Source: FACHB-T130 sp042747725 (lineage in GTDB: Bacteria > Cyanobacteriota > Cyanobacteriia > Cyanobacteriales > FACHB-T130). Taken from it: 64,000 nucleotides of DNA. Position numbers and translations under genes: made by a program. Within the stretch, counting starts at the first letter, position 1; every line of letters begins with the position of its first letter. Positions 1 to 7,651 of this stretch are shown one piece after another. The DNA lies in contig NZ_JBHZGO010000023.1 of the NCBI RefSeq assembly GCF_042747725.1, positions 124,001-188,000 of the forward strand. Reading direction: 5' to 3'. Under the pieces are notes generated by a model. That model had not been told where the DNA came from and did not search any database. It saw only the letters and a program-made list of their open reading frames with translations.

Positions 1-653
1 GGTCCCACATTGCGATTGTCAACCTGGGCGTAATTAATGGTTTGCCCAAGCGACCTGGGTAGAACTGCAACAATATTGATAAAGATCAACAAAGAAGCAC
101 CGTTACCAACCCCCCGCTCGGTAATCAGCTCTGACACCCACATCACAAACATCGAACCAGCTGTTAGAGCGAGTGCAGTCTCCGCAATGAACAGAGGTCC
201 TCGAACGTTCGTTGCATAGCGTTCAAGCCATACCGCAATGAAGCTAGTTTGAATCAAAGCCCCCCCCAGCGCTACATAGCGAGTAACCTGAGAGATTTTT
301 CGCCTTCCAGCTTCTCCTTCATCCTTCTGCAATTTCTCCAAAGCAGGGATAGCGGCTGTTAGCAGTTGGATAATGATGGAGGCATTGATATAGGGCAAAA
401 TCCCCAAAGCAAAAATCCCTAAGGCGGTAATGCCGCCCCCAGAGAAGATGTCCAGAAATCCAATTAATTGGTTATTTTGAATATCTTGAGCAAACCTAGT
501 CCGATCAATTCCCGGTACTGGCAAAAAGATGCCAATGCGAACTAAAATTAGCAAGCCGATGGTGAGAAGCAGCCGACCTCTAAGACCGGCTGCTTGAGCC
601 ATCTGTGCAAAGGTTTCCTGAGCAGTTGGGCTTTTGTCTCGACTAACGACCAT
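1..653 (-). CDS. secY: Protein translocase subunit SecY (partial, 3' end outside window)
   Basis: Pore subunit of the SecYEG translocon in the plasma and thylakoid membranes. The minus-strand frame opens at an ATG at 653 (N-terminus MVVSRDKSPTAQETFAQMA) and runs without a stop to position 1, giving about 217 residues, roughly half of a normal SecY. Visible features are a first transmembrane segment (LLLTIGLLILVRIGIFLPVPG), the plug-region glycines (FSGGGITALGIFALGI) and the PYINASIIIQLL helix followed by a charged loop (EKLQKDEGEAGRRK), all typical of SecY. It is the last visible gene of the ribosomal cluster, 47 bp after rplO, as in other cyanobacteria. Start and family are secure; the C-terminal half cannot be judged. 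Confidence 0.95.
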   Translation of the reverse strand, partial: MVVSRDKSPTAQETFAQMAQAAGLRGRLLLTIGLLILVRIGIFLPVPGIDRTRFAQDIQNNQLIGFLDIFSGGGITALGIFALGILPYINASIIIQLLTAAIPALEKLQKDEGEAGRRKISQVTRYVALGGALIQTSFIAVWLERYATNVRGPLFIAETALALTAGSMFVMWVSELITERGVGNGASLLIFINIVAVLPRSLGQTINYAQVDNRNVG

Positions 654-700
654 GAAGGGGTACCTCAACGATGAGCAAGAGACGCTGGCATACAATGTGC

Positions 701-1165
701 TTAACCCTTACGGGCACGGGCAGCAACGATTTCACAACTGCCACCAGCGGCTTCAATCTTGCTGCGAGCCGAGCCAGTGAAAGCAGCTGCTTTTACGTTC
801 AGAGCCACATTCAGTTCCCCGTCACCGAGTATTTTCAGCGAACCTTGATTGGCGGTGATAATACCAGACTCCATCAATGAGTCCAGAGTCACTTCCGTGT
901 TAGCAGGGAGTGATGCCAGCTTACTTACGTTGATCGTAGTGTACTGTTTACGATTAATGACCGTAAAGTGCTTTAACTTAGGCAGGCGTCGGTACAGTGG
1001 CATTTGTCCGCCTTCAAATCCGGGTCGTGTGCCCCGCCCCGATCTCGATTTTTGACCGCGCATACCAAAGCCACCGCTGGCACCTTGACCAGCCGCTATG
1101 CCTCGTCCAATGCGTCGGCGGCGCTTCTTTGAGCCTTTTTTAGGGACTGCATCTTCTAATCTCAT
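701..1165 (-). CDS. rplO: Ribosomal protein uL15
   Basis: Large-subunit protein that binds 23S rRNA late in 50S assembly. At 154 aa it has the usual length. The N-terminal third is the glycine/arginine-rich extension (KKRRRRIGRGIAAGQGASG, then RGQKSRSGRG) and the C-terminal half carries the globular L15 domain with VALNVKAAAFTGSARSKIEA. It follows rpsE directly; the rpmD (L30) gene that lies here in E. coli is absent, as is usual in cyanobacteria. The gap to rpsE holds a heptamer-repeat hairpin. Confidence 0.97.
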   Translation of the reverse strand: MRLEDAVPKKGSKKRRRRIGRGIAAGQGASGGFGMRGQKSRSGRGTRPGFEGGQMPLYRRLPKLKHFTVINRKQYTTINVSKLASLPANTEVTLDSLMESGIITANQGSLKILGDGELNVALNVKAAAFTGSARSKIEAAGGSCEIVAARARKG

Positions 1166-1209
1166 TCGCTTGACCTAGAGGATTGACGACTTAATTTTTT
1201 TGAGAAAGC

Positions 1210-1305
1210 TTTTAGCTATTAGCTGTTAGTCTTTTGCCTTTTGTCTAAGATATTAAAGTTGCCTTTAAACTGAGAACCACTAATAGCTAATCGCTGATGG
1301 CTAAA
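1210..1305. repeat. Heptamer inverted repeat, rplO-rpsE gap
   Basis: TTAGCTATTAGCTGTTAG near 1211-1229 is a run of TTAGCTR-type heptamers. An imperfect complementary run (CTAATAGCTAATCGCTGAT onward) occupies 1280-1305, ending next to the rpsE stop codon. The transcript could fold this into a stem between rpsE and rplO. Confidence 0.75.
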
Positions 1306-1306
1306 T

Positions 1307-1831
1307 TTAGGCGTAGAGGTTTTCGATAGGAATCCCGCGTTCTTCAGCCACTTCGGAAAATGTCCGCAAGGTGGAAAGAGCGTTGACGGCGGCTCTAGCA
1401 TTGTTCAAGGGGTTATTAGAACCCAGTTGCTTTGCTAAGATGTTACGGACACCAGCTAACTCCAGCACAGTGCGTACAGCACCACCGGCAATAACACCAG
1501 TTCCTGGGGCGGCGGGTCGCATCATCACTTGGGCACCACCCCCGGCTCCGTTGACCGGATGGGGGATAGAATTTGCCTTGGTCAAGGGGATGTCAATCAA
1601 GTGCTTTTTGCCATCGGCAACGCCTTTGCGAACAGCTCCAATTACATCACTTGCTTTGCCAACACCAACGCCAACTTGACCGCGCTCATTGCCAATAACA
1701 ACGATGGCGCGGAAGCTGAGTTTTTTACCGCCTTTGACGACCTTACTAACACGACGGATCTGGATCACCCGTTCTTGAAAGGTGATTTCTTTTTCCCGAC
1801 GCGCAGAACTTTTCCGACGCTCTTTTGCCAT
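1307..1831 (-). CDS. rpsE: Ribosomal protein uS5
   Basis: Small-subunit protein involved in decoding fidelity and mRNA entry. It has 174 aa. The N-terminal S5 double-stranded-RNA-binding domain is visible (ERVIQIRRVSKVVKGGKKL, then VVIGNERGQVGVGVGKASDV), followed by the S5 C-terminal domain with APGTGVIAGGAVRTVLELAG and SNNPLNNARAAVNAL. The basic leader MAKERRKSSARREKE fits cyanobacterial S5. It lies between rplR (132-bp gap) and rplO (141-bp gap), both gaps containing inverted repeats. Confidence 0.97.
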   Translation of the reverse strand: MAKERRKSSARREKEITFQERVIQIRRVSKVVKGGKKLSFRAIVVIGNERGQVGVGVGKASDVIGAVRKGVADGKKHLIDIPLTKANSIPHPVNGAGGGAQVMMRPAAPGTGVIAGGAVRTVLELAGVRNILAKQLGSNNPLNNARAAVNALSTLRTFSEVAEERGIPIENLYA

Positions 1832-1874
1832 AGTTTTATCCTGAACCTTGAGAGTGAAAGTAAAAACTAAAAAT

Positions 1875-1953
1875 GTAAAAAGGCAAAAGAAAGAGAAATC
1901 AAAGGTAGAAATATATAGATAAAAACTTCTTTCTTTTTACTTTTGCCTTTTGC
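1875..1953. repeat. AAAAGGC-type inverted repeat, rpsE-rplR gap
   Basis: AAAAAGGCAAAAGAAAGAG at about 1877-1895 is complementary, with a small interruption, to the run around 1926-1953 containing CTTTTGCCTTTTGC. The 12-base core AAAAGGCAAAAG pairs exactly. The same AAAAGGC heptamer is tandemly repeated at 35801-35861. Confidence 0.75.
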
Positions 1954-1963
1954 ATACTTGTCT

Positions 1964-2326
1964 TTAGAAATCCAACCCAGCTTCGCGAGCCGCGTCTGCG
2001 AGTGCTTTGATTCGACCGTGGTAAAGGTTGCCGCCTCGGTCAAAGACAACCTTTGAAATGCCTTGAGCGATCGCTCGCTGAGCAATTAGCTTGCCCACCT
2101 CAACAGAGGCGGCACAGGTAGCTCCTGTTGTTAACTGTGATTTCAGATCCGCCTCCAAAGTTGAGGCACAGGCAAGAGTGCGTTGTTGAGTGTCGTCAAT
2201 TACCTGGACATAAATGTGCTGATTAGATCGAAAGACAGCTAACCGAGGACGCTCACCACTGCCATTTACCTTACGACGCACCCGGTAGTGCCGACGTTGG
2301 ATTAATTCTTTACGAGTTAGCTTCAT
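1964..2326 (-). CDS. rplR: Ribosomal protein uL18
   Basis: 5S rRNA-binding protein of the central protuberance, 120 aa, normal length. Diagnostic segments are RRHYRVRRKVNGSGERPRL, AVFRSNQHIYVQVIDD and the C-terminal VVFDRGGNLYHGRIKALAD followed by AREAGLDF. Only two bases separate its start from the rplF stop, so translation is probably coupled to rplF. Confidence 0.97.
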   Translation of the reverse strand: MKLTRKELIQRRHYRVRRKVNGSGERPRLAVFRSNQHIYVQVIDDTQQRTLACASTLEADLKSQLTTGATCAASVEVGKLIAQRAIAQGISKVVFDRGGNLYHGRIKALADAAREAGLDF

Positions 2327-2328
2327 CT

Positions 2329-2868
2329 TTACTTCTTACCTGCCTTTCCAGCTTTACGTCTTACCACTTCACCCGCATAGCGGATGCCTTTACCCTTGTA
2401 GACTTCCGGTGGACGGACAGCACGGATTCGAGCGGCAATGTTTCCTACGATTTCTTTATCAATGCCGCTTACAACCACATTCGTGTTGTTTTCCACAGCC
2501 ATTTGAATACCGTCGGGAGGTTCAATCTGAACTGGATGGCTGTAACCCACGTTCAGAATCAGATTGCGACCTTGAACTGCGGCACGATAACCGACTCCCT
2601 GGATTTCTAGACGACGCTGAAATCCTTGGGAAACTCCATCGACCATGTTGGCAACCAGGGTACGAGAAAGACCGTGACGCTGACGAGCTGCACGAGATTC
2701 ATCCCGCCGCTTGACCAGGATCGTTTCTCCCTCCTGCTCTACACTTACCTCAGATGGCAGAACCCTGGAGAGTTCTCCTTTAGGTCCTTTAACTGCAACA
2801 TATTGCCCTTCGATCGAAATTTGTACCTTAGCGGGAATATTAATAGGGCGTTTGCCAATACGAGACAT
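2329..2868 (-). CDS. rplF: Ribosomal protein uL6
   Basis: Large-subunit protein near the GTPase-associated and sarcin-ricin region. It has 179 aa with the two-fold repeated L6 domain: MSRIGKRPINIPAKVQI at the N-terminus, GVGYRAAVQGRNLILNVGYS at the repeat junction, and the C-terminal signature RPPEVYKGKGIRYAGEVVRR. It lies between rpsH (133-bp gap with heptamers) and rplR (2-bp gap). Confidence 0.97.
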   Translation of the reverse strand: MSRIGKRPINIPAKVQISIEGQYVAVKGPKGELSRVLPSEVSVEQEGETILVKRRDESRAARQRHGLSRTLVANMVDGVSQGFQRRLEIQGVGYRAAVQGRNLILNVGYSHPVQIEPPDGIQMAVENNTNVVVSGIDKEIVGNIAARIRAVRPPEVYKGKGIRYAGEVVRRKAGKAGKK

Positions 2869-2888
2869 GACTTAATCCTCCTAATCAA

Positions 2889-3000
2889 TTAGCCGTTAGC
2901 CGTTAGCTGTTAGCTTTTGGTCTATCGGTGAGTCCCAAAGTCTGTGCTTTTCTAGGTTTTTGAAACCTACCAGCCAATCGAGCTAATAGCTATTAGCTTA
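2889..3000. repeat. Heptamer repeat and inverted partner, rplF-rpsH gap
   Basis: Four consecutive heptamers occupy 2889-2916: TTAGCCG, TTAGCCG, TTAGCTG, TTAGCTT. An inverted partner, AGCTAATAGCTATTAGCTTA, lies at 2981-3000 just before the rpsH stop. A shorter stem (TAGGTTTTTGAAACCTA) sits between them. Confidence 0.8.
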
Positions 3001-3001
3001 T

Positions 3002-3403
3002 CTACCAGATGTAGCAAAGCACTTCCCCACCTACACCCTGACGCCGCGCTTCTCGGTCAGTCATAATCCCGCTGGAGGTAGAAATGATTGCAATTCCGAT
3101 ACCGCCCAGCACACGGGGTAGTTCTTTGCGGTTAGAGTAGACCCGCAGACCAGGTTTGCTGACCCGCTTCAAGGTATTAATAATCGGTTGACGGTTTTTG
3201 CCTTTGTACTTTAGAGAAATTAGCAAGTGTTGCTTGATCCCTTCGCCAACTTCTTCAAATTCAGCAATAAAGCCTTCATCCCTGAGGACTTTGGCAATAC
3301 TGCGAGTCATCTTTGTTGCTGGTATTTCTGTTGTTTGGTGCCGCGCCAGATTCGCATTCCGAATGCGAGTTAGCATATCTGAAATTGTGTCGTTTGCCGC
3401 CAT
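3002..3403 (-). CDS. rpsH: Ribosomal protein uS8
   Basis: Primary 16S rRNA-binding protein of the platform, 133 aa. MAANDTISDMLTRIRNANL opens the protein and the C-terminal signature STSSGIMTDREARRQGVGGE closes it, both standard for S8. A good Shine-Dalgarno (AAGGAGG) precedes the ATG at 3403. It follows rplE directly; no rpsN (S14) gene lies between them, as expected in cyanobacteria. Confidence 0.97.
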   Translation of the reverse strand: MAANDTISDMLTRIRNANLARHQTTEIPATKMTRSIAKVLRDEGFIAEFEEVGEGIKQHLLISLKYKGKNRQPIINTLKRVSKPGLRVYSNRKELPRVLGGIGIAIISTSSGIMTDREARRQGVGGEVLCYIW

Positions 3404-3427
3404 TATTCCCTCCTTATTTTGACTGCC

Positions 3428-3973
3428 TCATTGATCCCTGAAAGGCATTCCCATTTCTTTTAGCAAGGCGCGGCCTTCTTCGTCGGTATTTGCTGTAGTG
3501 ATGATGGAAATGTCCATGCCCCGAATTTGGTCGATGCTGTCGTATTCTATTTCGGGAAATATCAGCTGTTCTCTAATGCCTAAGCTGTAATTTCCCCGAC
3601 CATCAAAGCTTTTGGGACTGATGCCGCGAAAGTCCCGAATCCGTGGCAACGACAGGTTAATTAATCGGTCGAGAAAGGCATACATCCGATCCGCTCGCAG
3701 AGTCACCATCACGCCTACTGGCATACCTTGGCGAAGTTTAAATCCAGCGATCGCCTTTTTCGCCCGCGTCACCACTGGTTTTTGACCAGTGATTTTGGCA
3801 ATTTCAGTCAGGGAAGATTCCAGCGCTTTGGCGTTGGTAGAAGCCTCCCCTAGACCTCGATTAACCGTGACCTTTATGACTTTGGGTACCTGATGGGTAT
3901 TCGTGTAATTAAACTGAGTCATCAGTTTAGGAACGATCGTCTCTTGGTACAGCGTTTTCAGTTTTTGTGTCAT
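3428..3973 (-). CDS. rplE: Ribosomal protein uL5
   Basis: 5S rRNA-binding protein of the central protuberance, 181 aa. The L5 N-terminal signature VPKVIKVTVNRGLGEAS, the internal ITGQKPVVTRAKKAIAGFKL and RGISPKSFDGRGNYSLGI, and the C-terminal ALLKEMGMPFRD are all present. It is followed after 24 bp by rpsH and preceded by rplX across an 80-bp gap with a short hairpin. Confidence 0.97.
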   Translation of the reverse strand: MTQKLKTLYQETIVPKLMTQFNYTNTHQVPKVIKVTVNRGLGEASTNAKALESSLTEIAKITGQKPVVTRAKKAIAGFKLRQGMPVGVMVTLRADRMYAFLDRLINLSLPRIRDFRGISPKSFDGRGNYSLGIREQLIFPEIEYDSIDQIRGMDISIITTANTDEEGRALLKEMGMPFRDQ

Positions 3974-4016
3974 TGTTTTTTCCTTAATACCCCTGGGCTT
4001 GGTCAGGGAAAATAGC

Positions 4017-4050
4017 AGTTAGTAATTAGCAATTTGCTATAACTAACAAC
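4017..4050. repeat. Short inverted repeat, rplE-rplX gap
   Basis: AGTTAGTAATTAGCAA (4017-4032) faces TTGCTATAACTAAC, giving a stem with one or two bulges. The words resemble the TAGCTAATT heptamers in neighbouring gaps. Confidence 0.6.
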
Positions 4051-4053
4051 TAT

Positions 4054-4419
4054 TTAGTCAATAATTTCACCAGTTTTTTTGAGCATCCGCACCTTGCGTC
4101 CTTCTTCATTCAAGGTATAGCAAATGCGGCTGGCAATCTTTTGTTGAGCCGAATAAAGCATCACGTTAGAGCTGTGGATCGGTGCCTCTATCGTGACAAT
4201 TTGACCGGATTCGCCTTCTTGCTGAGGTTTAACATGCTTGGTTTTGATGTTGATGCCTTTGACAATTACCCGGCTTTCCTGGGGAAGTGTCCGCAAGATT
4301 TCCCCAACTTTGCCTTTATCACGACCGGCAATCACTTGTACTGTGTCGCCTTTTTTGACGTGCATTTTATAGCGCTGGGGAAGCTTCATCCCGTTTCTTT
4401 TAGACTGTTTTGCGGCCAT
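4054..4419 (-). CDS. rplX: Ribosomal protein uL24
   Basis: Assembly-initiator protein of the 50S subunit, 121 aa. The KOW motif is clear (VKKGDTVQVIAGRDKGKVGE, about residues 21-40), followed by IVKGINIKTKHVKPQ. Its start overlaps the rplN stop by one base (TAATG), which suggests coupled translation. The N-terminal extension MAAKQSKRNGMKLPQRYKM is longer than in many bacteria; an internal ATG at the second or third Met cannot be excluded. Confidence 0.96.
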   Translation of the reverse strand: MAAKQSKRNGMKLPQRYKMHVKKGDTVQVIAGRDKGKVGEILRTLPQESRVIVKGINIKTKHVKPQQEGESGQIVTIEAPIHSSNVMLYSAQQKIASRICYTLNEEGRKVRMLKKTGEIID

Positions 4420-4787
4420 TAGAGTACCTCCGGAGCTAGGGAAACAATTTTGGTGAAGTTTTTGTCGCGCAGTTCGCGTGCCACTGGCCCAAAAACGCGC
4501 GTTCCCCTAGGGTTGCCATCTGCGTTGATGATCACGGCGGCGTTATCATCGAAGCGAATACTCATACCGCTGTCCCGGCGCATATTTTTTCGGGTACGGA
4601 CAATCACGGCTCGCACAACATCTGACTTTTTAACTGCCATGTTGGGAATGGCGTCTTTGACGACAGCAATGATTACATCGCCAACGCCGCCATAGCGTCG
4701 GCTACTAGCACCTAAGACGCGGATGCACATCAATTTGCGAGCGCCGCTGTTGTCTGCGACATTAAGGTAGGATTGGGGCTGAATCAT
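4419..4787 (-). CDS. rplN: Ribosomal protein uL14
   Basis: Large-subunit protein at the subunit interface, 122 aa. It has the full L14 signature: MIQPQSYLNVADNSGARKLM, CIRVLGASSRRYGGVGDVII and NPRGTRVFGPVARELRD. In E. coli this gene heads the separate spc operon. Here a 225-bp gap with unusual symmetry separates it from rpsQ. Confidence 0.97.
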   Translation of the reverse strand: MIQPQSYLNVADNSGARKLMCIRVLGASSRRYGGVGDVIIAVVKDAIPNMAVKKSDVVRAVIVRTRKNMRRDSGMSIRFDDNAAVIINADGNPRGTRVFGPVARELRDKNFTKIVSLAPEVL

Positions 4788-4809
4788 AGTTCTTAGCTTC
4801 GGATGCGTG

Positions 4810-5009
4810 AGTTTTGAATAATAGTTTTGAGTTGTAAGTTTTGAGTTTTGAACAAGAGAAAGAACTTAAGATGTTCGGTTTTATTTCCGGAATTCTTTAC
4901 TTGGATTTTTCACTCAGAACTTGTTACCGGCGGGTTTACTTGATTAAATATCGGTATAAAATCGAAAATTTCGATTAACCCGCCTTTACAAACTCAAAAC
5001 TCATAACTT
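4810..5009. repeat. TTTTGAG heptamers and nested palindromes, rplN-rpsQ gap
   Basis: 4810-4853 carries TTTTGAR-type heptamers (AGTTTTGAGTT units) with complementary AACTCAAAACTCATAACTT at 4990-5009. Inside lies a second symmetry: GGCGGGTT (4929-4936) pairs with AACCCGCC (4977-4984) and encloses the near-perfect palindrome ATCGAAAATTTCGAT (4961-4975). This is the largest gap in the ribosomal cluster. Confidence 0.8.
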
Positions 5010-5012
5010 TAC

Positions 5013-5261
5013 TTATTGAGCCTCACGATTGAGAATTTCAGCGACTGTCCATCGTTTGGTGCGACTCAGAGGTCGCGTTTCCAAAATTCGGACGCGATCG
5101 CCTACCTTGCACTGATTCTCTTCATCGTGAGCTTTGTAACGCTTTGTACGCACTACAATTTTTCCGTATTTCGGGTGGGGCGAGCGGTTCTCGATGGCGA
5201 CCACTACGGTCTTTTGCATCTTGTCGCTGACGACCAAGCCAACTCGTTCTTTAACTGCCAT
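5013..5261 (-). CDS. rpsQ: Ribosomal protein uS17
   Basis: Primary 16S rRNA-binding protein, 82 aa, OB fold. MAVKERVGLVVSDKMQKTVV, VRTKRYKAHDEENQCKVGD and RVRILETRPLSRTKRW are characteristic. It starts 6 bp after rpmC and is the last gene of the ancestral S10 group. Confidence 0.97.
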   Translation of the reverse strand: MAVKERVGLVVSDKMQKTVVVAIENRSPHPKYGKIVVRTKRYKAHDEENQCKVGDRVRILETRPLSRTKRWTVAEILNREAQ

Positions 5262-5267
5262 TGGGGT

Positions 5268-5510
5268 CTACTCCTCGGATGTTGCATCTGGTTGTGGCTT
5301 TTGAGCCTTTGCAGCCCGTTGCCGCTCCCCTTCTACGGTTAGGAGCTGACCTAAACGATGCTTCGTATGCTTGAACTGGTGTGACTTTTCCAGGCGTCGA
5401 GTTGCCTGTTGCAGTCGTAAATCAAATAGCTGACGCTTGAGAGCTAAAATTTCTTCAGCCAGTTCTCGTTCGCCTAAATTTCTGGCTTCTTCTATCTTGG
5501 GCAGAGCCAT
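5268..5510 (-). CDS. rpmC: Ribosomal protein uL29
   Basis: Small coiled-coil protein near the exit tunnel, 80 aa. ARNLGERELAEEILALKRQL and FDLRLQQATRRLEKSHQFKH give the L29 helix pair. The C-terminal tail (RAAKAQKPQPDATSEE) extends beyond the E. coli length, as in other cyanobacteria. It begins 3 bp after rplP. Confidence 0.96.
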   Translation of the reverse strand: MALPKIEEARNLGERELAEEILALKRQLFDLRLQQATRRLEKSHQFKHTKHRLGQLLTVEGERQRAAKAQKPQPDATSEE

Positions 5511-5513
5511 AAC

Positions 5514-5936
5514 TCACACAGTCCCTTCTTCTTCACGAGTGATGAACTTCGTCTTAATTGGCAGCTTGTGGGAAGCTAGACGCATCGCCTCCCTGGCGGT
5601 TTCTTCCGGAACCCCGGCAATCTCAAACAAGATCCGTCCGGGCTTCACGACAGCCACCCAAAATTCCGGCGAGCCTTTACCAGAACCCATACGGGTTTCA
5701 GCAGGACGCATTGTTACTGGTTTGTCGGGGAAGATCCGAATCCAGATTTTGCCACCCCGACGGATGTAGCGGGTCATGGCTCGGCGGCTGGCTTCAATTT
5801 GACGGGAGGTAATCCAAGCCGGTTCTGTGGACTGGAGGCCAAAGTCACCAAAGTTTAGGCTATTGCCCCGAGTCGCCAAGCCGTTCATCCGCCCGCGCTG
5901 CTGTTTGCGAAATTTTGTTCTTCTGGGACTTAACAT
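5514..5936 (-). CDS. rplP: Ribosomal protein uL16
   Basis: Large-subunit protein near the A site, 140 aa. MLSPRRTKFRKQQRGRMNGL, IRRGGKIWIRIFPDKPVT and RMGSGKGSPEFWVAVVKPGR are diagnostic. It is followed by rpmC after 3 bp and preceded by rpsC across a 104-bp gap occupied by a seven-copy heptamer repeat. Confidence 0.97.
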   Translation of the reverse strand: MLSPRRTKFRKQQRGRMNGLATRGNSLNFGDFGLQSTEPAWITSRQIEASRRAMTRYIRRGGKIWIRIFPDKPVTMRPAETRMGSGKGSPEFWVAVVKPGRILFEIAGVPEETAREAMRLASHKLPIKTKFITREEEGTV

Positions 5937-5940
5937 GACT

Positions 5941-6034
5941 TGGTAATTGGTAATTGATAATTGGTAATTAGTAATTGGTAATTGGTAATTGGGCGTTTTC
6001 TTTTTGATTACCCATTACCGATTACCGATTACCT
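5941..6034. repeat. TGGTAAT heptamer array with inverted partner, rplP-rpsC gap
   Basis: Seven consecutive 7-bp units (consensus TGGTAAT; two variants TGATAAT and TAGTAAT) fill 5941-5989. About 17 bp later, 6006-6033 carries four inverted units (ATTACCC, ATTACCG, ATTACCG, ATTACC). The transcript could form a long stem between rpsC and rplP. This is the clearest STRR-type tract in the ribosomal cluster. Confidence 0.9.
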
Positions 6035-6040
6035 ATCAAC

Positions 6041-6769
6041 CTATTCATTAGAGCGGTCTTCAAATTGCTGACGGCGGCGCTGTTGACGACGCTTGGGCTG
6101 AGCGTTGTTAGGAGCCGGAATTTCTTCCTGACCTGGAATCACTTCGCCTTTGAAGATCCAAACTTTAACGCCAAGAATGCCGTAAATGGTTTTGGCGGTG
6201 CGGTAAGCGTAGTCAATGTTGGCGCGAAGGGTATGCAGAGGCACTCGACCTTCCCGCGTCCACTCGGTTCGGGCAATTTCCGCCCCATTTAACCGTCCGC
6301 TGACTTGTACTTTAATTCCCTGGACTTCAGCGCGTTGGGCACGTTGAATCGCCTGACGCACGACCCGCCGGAAGGAAACTCGTCGCTCTAGCTGTTGGGC
6401 AATATACTCAGCAATCAGTCCGGCGTCGGCATCTACCCGTGCCACTTCGATCACGTTGATCCGAATTTGACGATTGCCACCGCCTAAAGCTTCTTGAAGA
6501 TCGCCGCGTAATACTTCAATGCCAGTACCACCGCGACCTACCACAACACCCGGTCGAGCGGTGTGGATTTCTAAGTCAATTTGATCGGCTTTGCGCTCAA
6601 TCCGCACTTGAGAGATGCCAGCGTTACTGAGTTTTTTCTCCACGACCTGCCGAATGGTGTAGTCTTCTTGCAGGAGTTCTGGGTAGCGCTTAGCATCCGC
6701 AAACCAACGGGAGCGATGTTCTTGGGTAATCCCCAGCCGAAAACCAATTGGATGAATTTTCTGTCCCAC
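6041..6769 (-). CDS. rpsC: Ribosomal protein uS3
   Basis: mRNA-entry-site protein, 242 aa. The KH domain is at about residues 60-100 with the GXXG-type loop (RPGVVVGRGGTGIEVLRGDL), and the S3 C-terminal domain follows (GIKVQVSGRLNGAEIARTEW, REGRVPLHTLRANIDYA). The C-terminal tail is basic (QPKRRQQRRRQQFEDRSNE). The MGQKIHPIGFRLGITQEHRS start is standard. Confidence 0.97.
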   Translation of the reverse strand: MGQKIHPIGFRLGITQEHRSRWFADAKRYPELLQEDYTIRQVVEKKLSNAGISQVRIERKADQIDLEIHTARPGVVVGRGGTGIEVLRGDLQEALGGGNRQIRINVIEVARVDADAGLIAEYIAQQLERRVSFRRVVRQAIQRAQRAEVQGIKVQVSGRLNGAEIARTEWTREGRVPLHTLRANIDYAYRTAKTIYGILGVKVWIFKGEVIPGQEEIPAPNNAQPKRRQQRRRQQFEDRSNE

Positions 6770-6789
6770 GAATGCGTCCTCTTAAATCA

Positions 6790-6845
6790 GCTAATTGCTA
6801 ATTGCTAATTGTTCAAAAGCTTGTTTGTGACAATTAGCGCTTAGC
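6790..6845. repeat. TGCTAAT heptamers with inverted partner, rpsC-rplV gap
   Basis: Three units of GCTAATT occupy 6790-6811 and CAATTAGCGCTTAGC lies at 6831-6845. The arms can pair around a loop of about 20 nt. Confidence 0.75.
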
Positions 6846-6855
6846 CAAAGTAGTG

Positions 6856-7218
6856 TTATTCATCTGCCGCTGCTTGGGCAACGGCTACGGTGATATGACA
6901 CGTTGGCTTGCGAATTTGATATGCGCGACCTTGAGCGCGGGGTCTAAAGCGCTTTAAGGTTGATCCTTGGTCAGCATAAGCCTGAGAAACTACCAATTTT
7001 GTTGGGTCTAAACCGGCGTTATGTTCGGCATTAGCGGCTGCTGAGCGTAATACCTTGCGGACTGGATCGCAAGCCCGATAGGGCATAAATTCCAGAACGA
7101 TCAGGGCTTCCCGGTAGGATCGTCCCCGAATTTGGTCGAGAACCCGGCGCACCTTGTGGGGAGACATCCGGATGTATCGCGCGATCGCTTTCACTTCTTC
7201 TGTAGTATCAACTGCCAT
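6856..7218 (-). CDS. rplV: Ribosomal protein uL22
   Basis: Exit-tunnel protein, 120 aa from the ATG at 7218 (MAVDTTEEVKAIARYIRMSP). The frame is open upstream to 7275, but the extra 19 residues (MDFEIIQNSKFK...) come from the AT-rich inverted repeat in the gap and do not look like L22. The ATG at 7218 has a GGGAGAAA Shine-Dalgarno. The tunnel-loop segment KRFRPRAQGRAYQIRKPTCH is conserved. Confidence 0.96.
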   Translation of the reverse strand: MAVDTTEEVKAIARYIRMSPHKVRRVLDQIRGRSYREALIVLEFMPYRACDPVRKVLRSAAANAEHNAGLDPTKLVVSQAYADQGSTLKRFRPRAQGRAYQIRKPTCHITVAVAQAAADE

Positions 7219-7235
7219 AGATTTCTCCCTTTTAA

Positions 7236-7287
7236 TAATTTTGAATTTGGAATTCTGAATAATCTCAAAATCCAAACTTCAAAATTA
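7236..7287. repeat. Inverted repeat, rplV-rpsS gap
   Basis: TAATTTTGAA (7236-7245) pairs exactly with TTCAAAATTA (7278-7287), and inner bases also pair partly (TTTGGA with TCCAAA). The distal arm overlaps the rpsS stop codon. Confidence 0.75.
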
Positions 7288-7560
7288 CCTCTTTGCCTTG
7301 GAATCTTTCGAGTGTCCCCGGAATGTGCGAGTTGGAGCGAATTCTCCCAACTTATGCCCTACCATTTGCTCGTTGACGTAAACTGGCACGTGAGTCCGCC
7401 CGTTATGAACCGCGATGGTGTGACCCACCATTTGCGGCAATACAGTTGAAGCACGAGACCAAGTTTTAATAACCTGCTTATCGCCCCTAGCATTCAAATT
7501 TTCAATCTTTTTCAGCAAATGATCCGCAACAAAAGGACCTTTTTTAAGAGAACGACCCAT
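7285..7560 (-). CDS. rpsS: Ribosomal protein uS19
   Basis: Small-subunit head protein, 91 aa. MGRSLKKGPFVADHLLKKIE, the WSRASTVLPQMVGHTIAVHN core and the C-terminal GHKLGEFAPTRTFRGHSKD are the S19 signature. Its stop codon lies within the inverted repeat that separates it from rplV. Confidence 0.97.
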   Translation of the reverse strand: MGRSLKKGPFVADHLLKKIENLNARGDKQVIKTWSRASTVLPQMVGHTIAVHNGRTHVPVYVNEQMVGHKLGEFAPTRTFRGHSKDSKAKR

Positions 7561-7581
7561 AGTTCAAATAACCCCAATTAC

Positions 7582-7651
7582 TTTTGGATTTTTGGATTTT
7601 GGATTTTGGATTTTGGACTTATTGCTAATCTAAAATCCAAAATCTAAATCC
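7582..7651. repeat. TTTTGGA heptamers with inverted partner, rpsS-rplB gap
   Basis: Five TTTTGGA units (one with an extra T) fill 7582-7617. TAAAATCCAAAATCTAAATC (7631-7650) is the inverted partner and abuts the rplB stop. Confidence 0.85.

Noticed and set aside
1166..3427. Loss of rpsN and rpmD from the ribosomal cluster
   Set aside because: Their absence from this cluster is normal in cyanobacteria and plastids, so it is not unusual.
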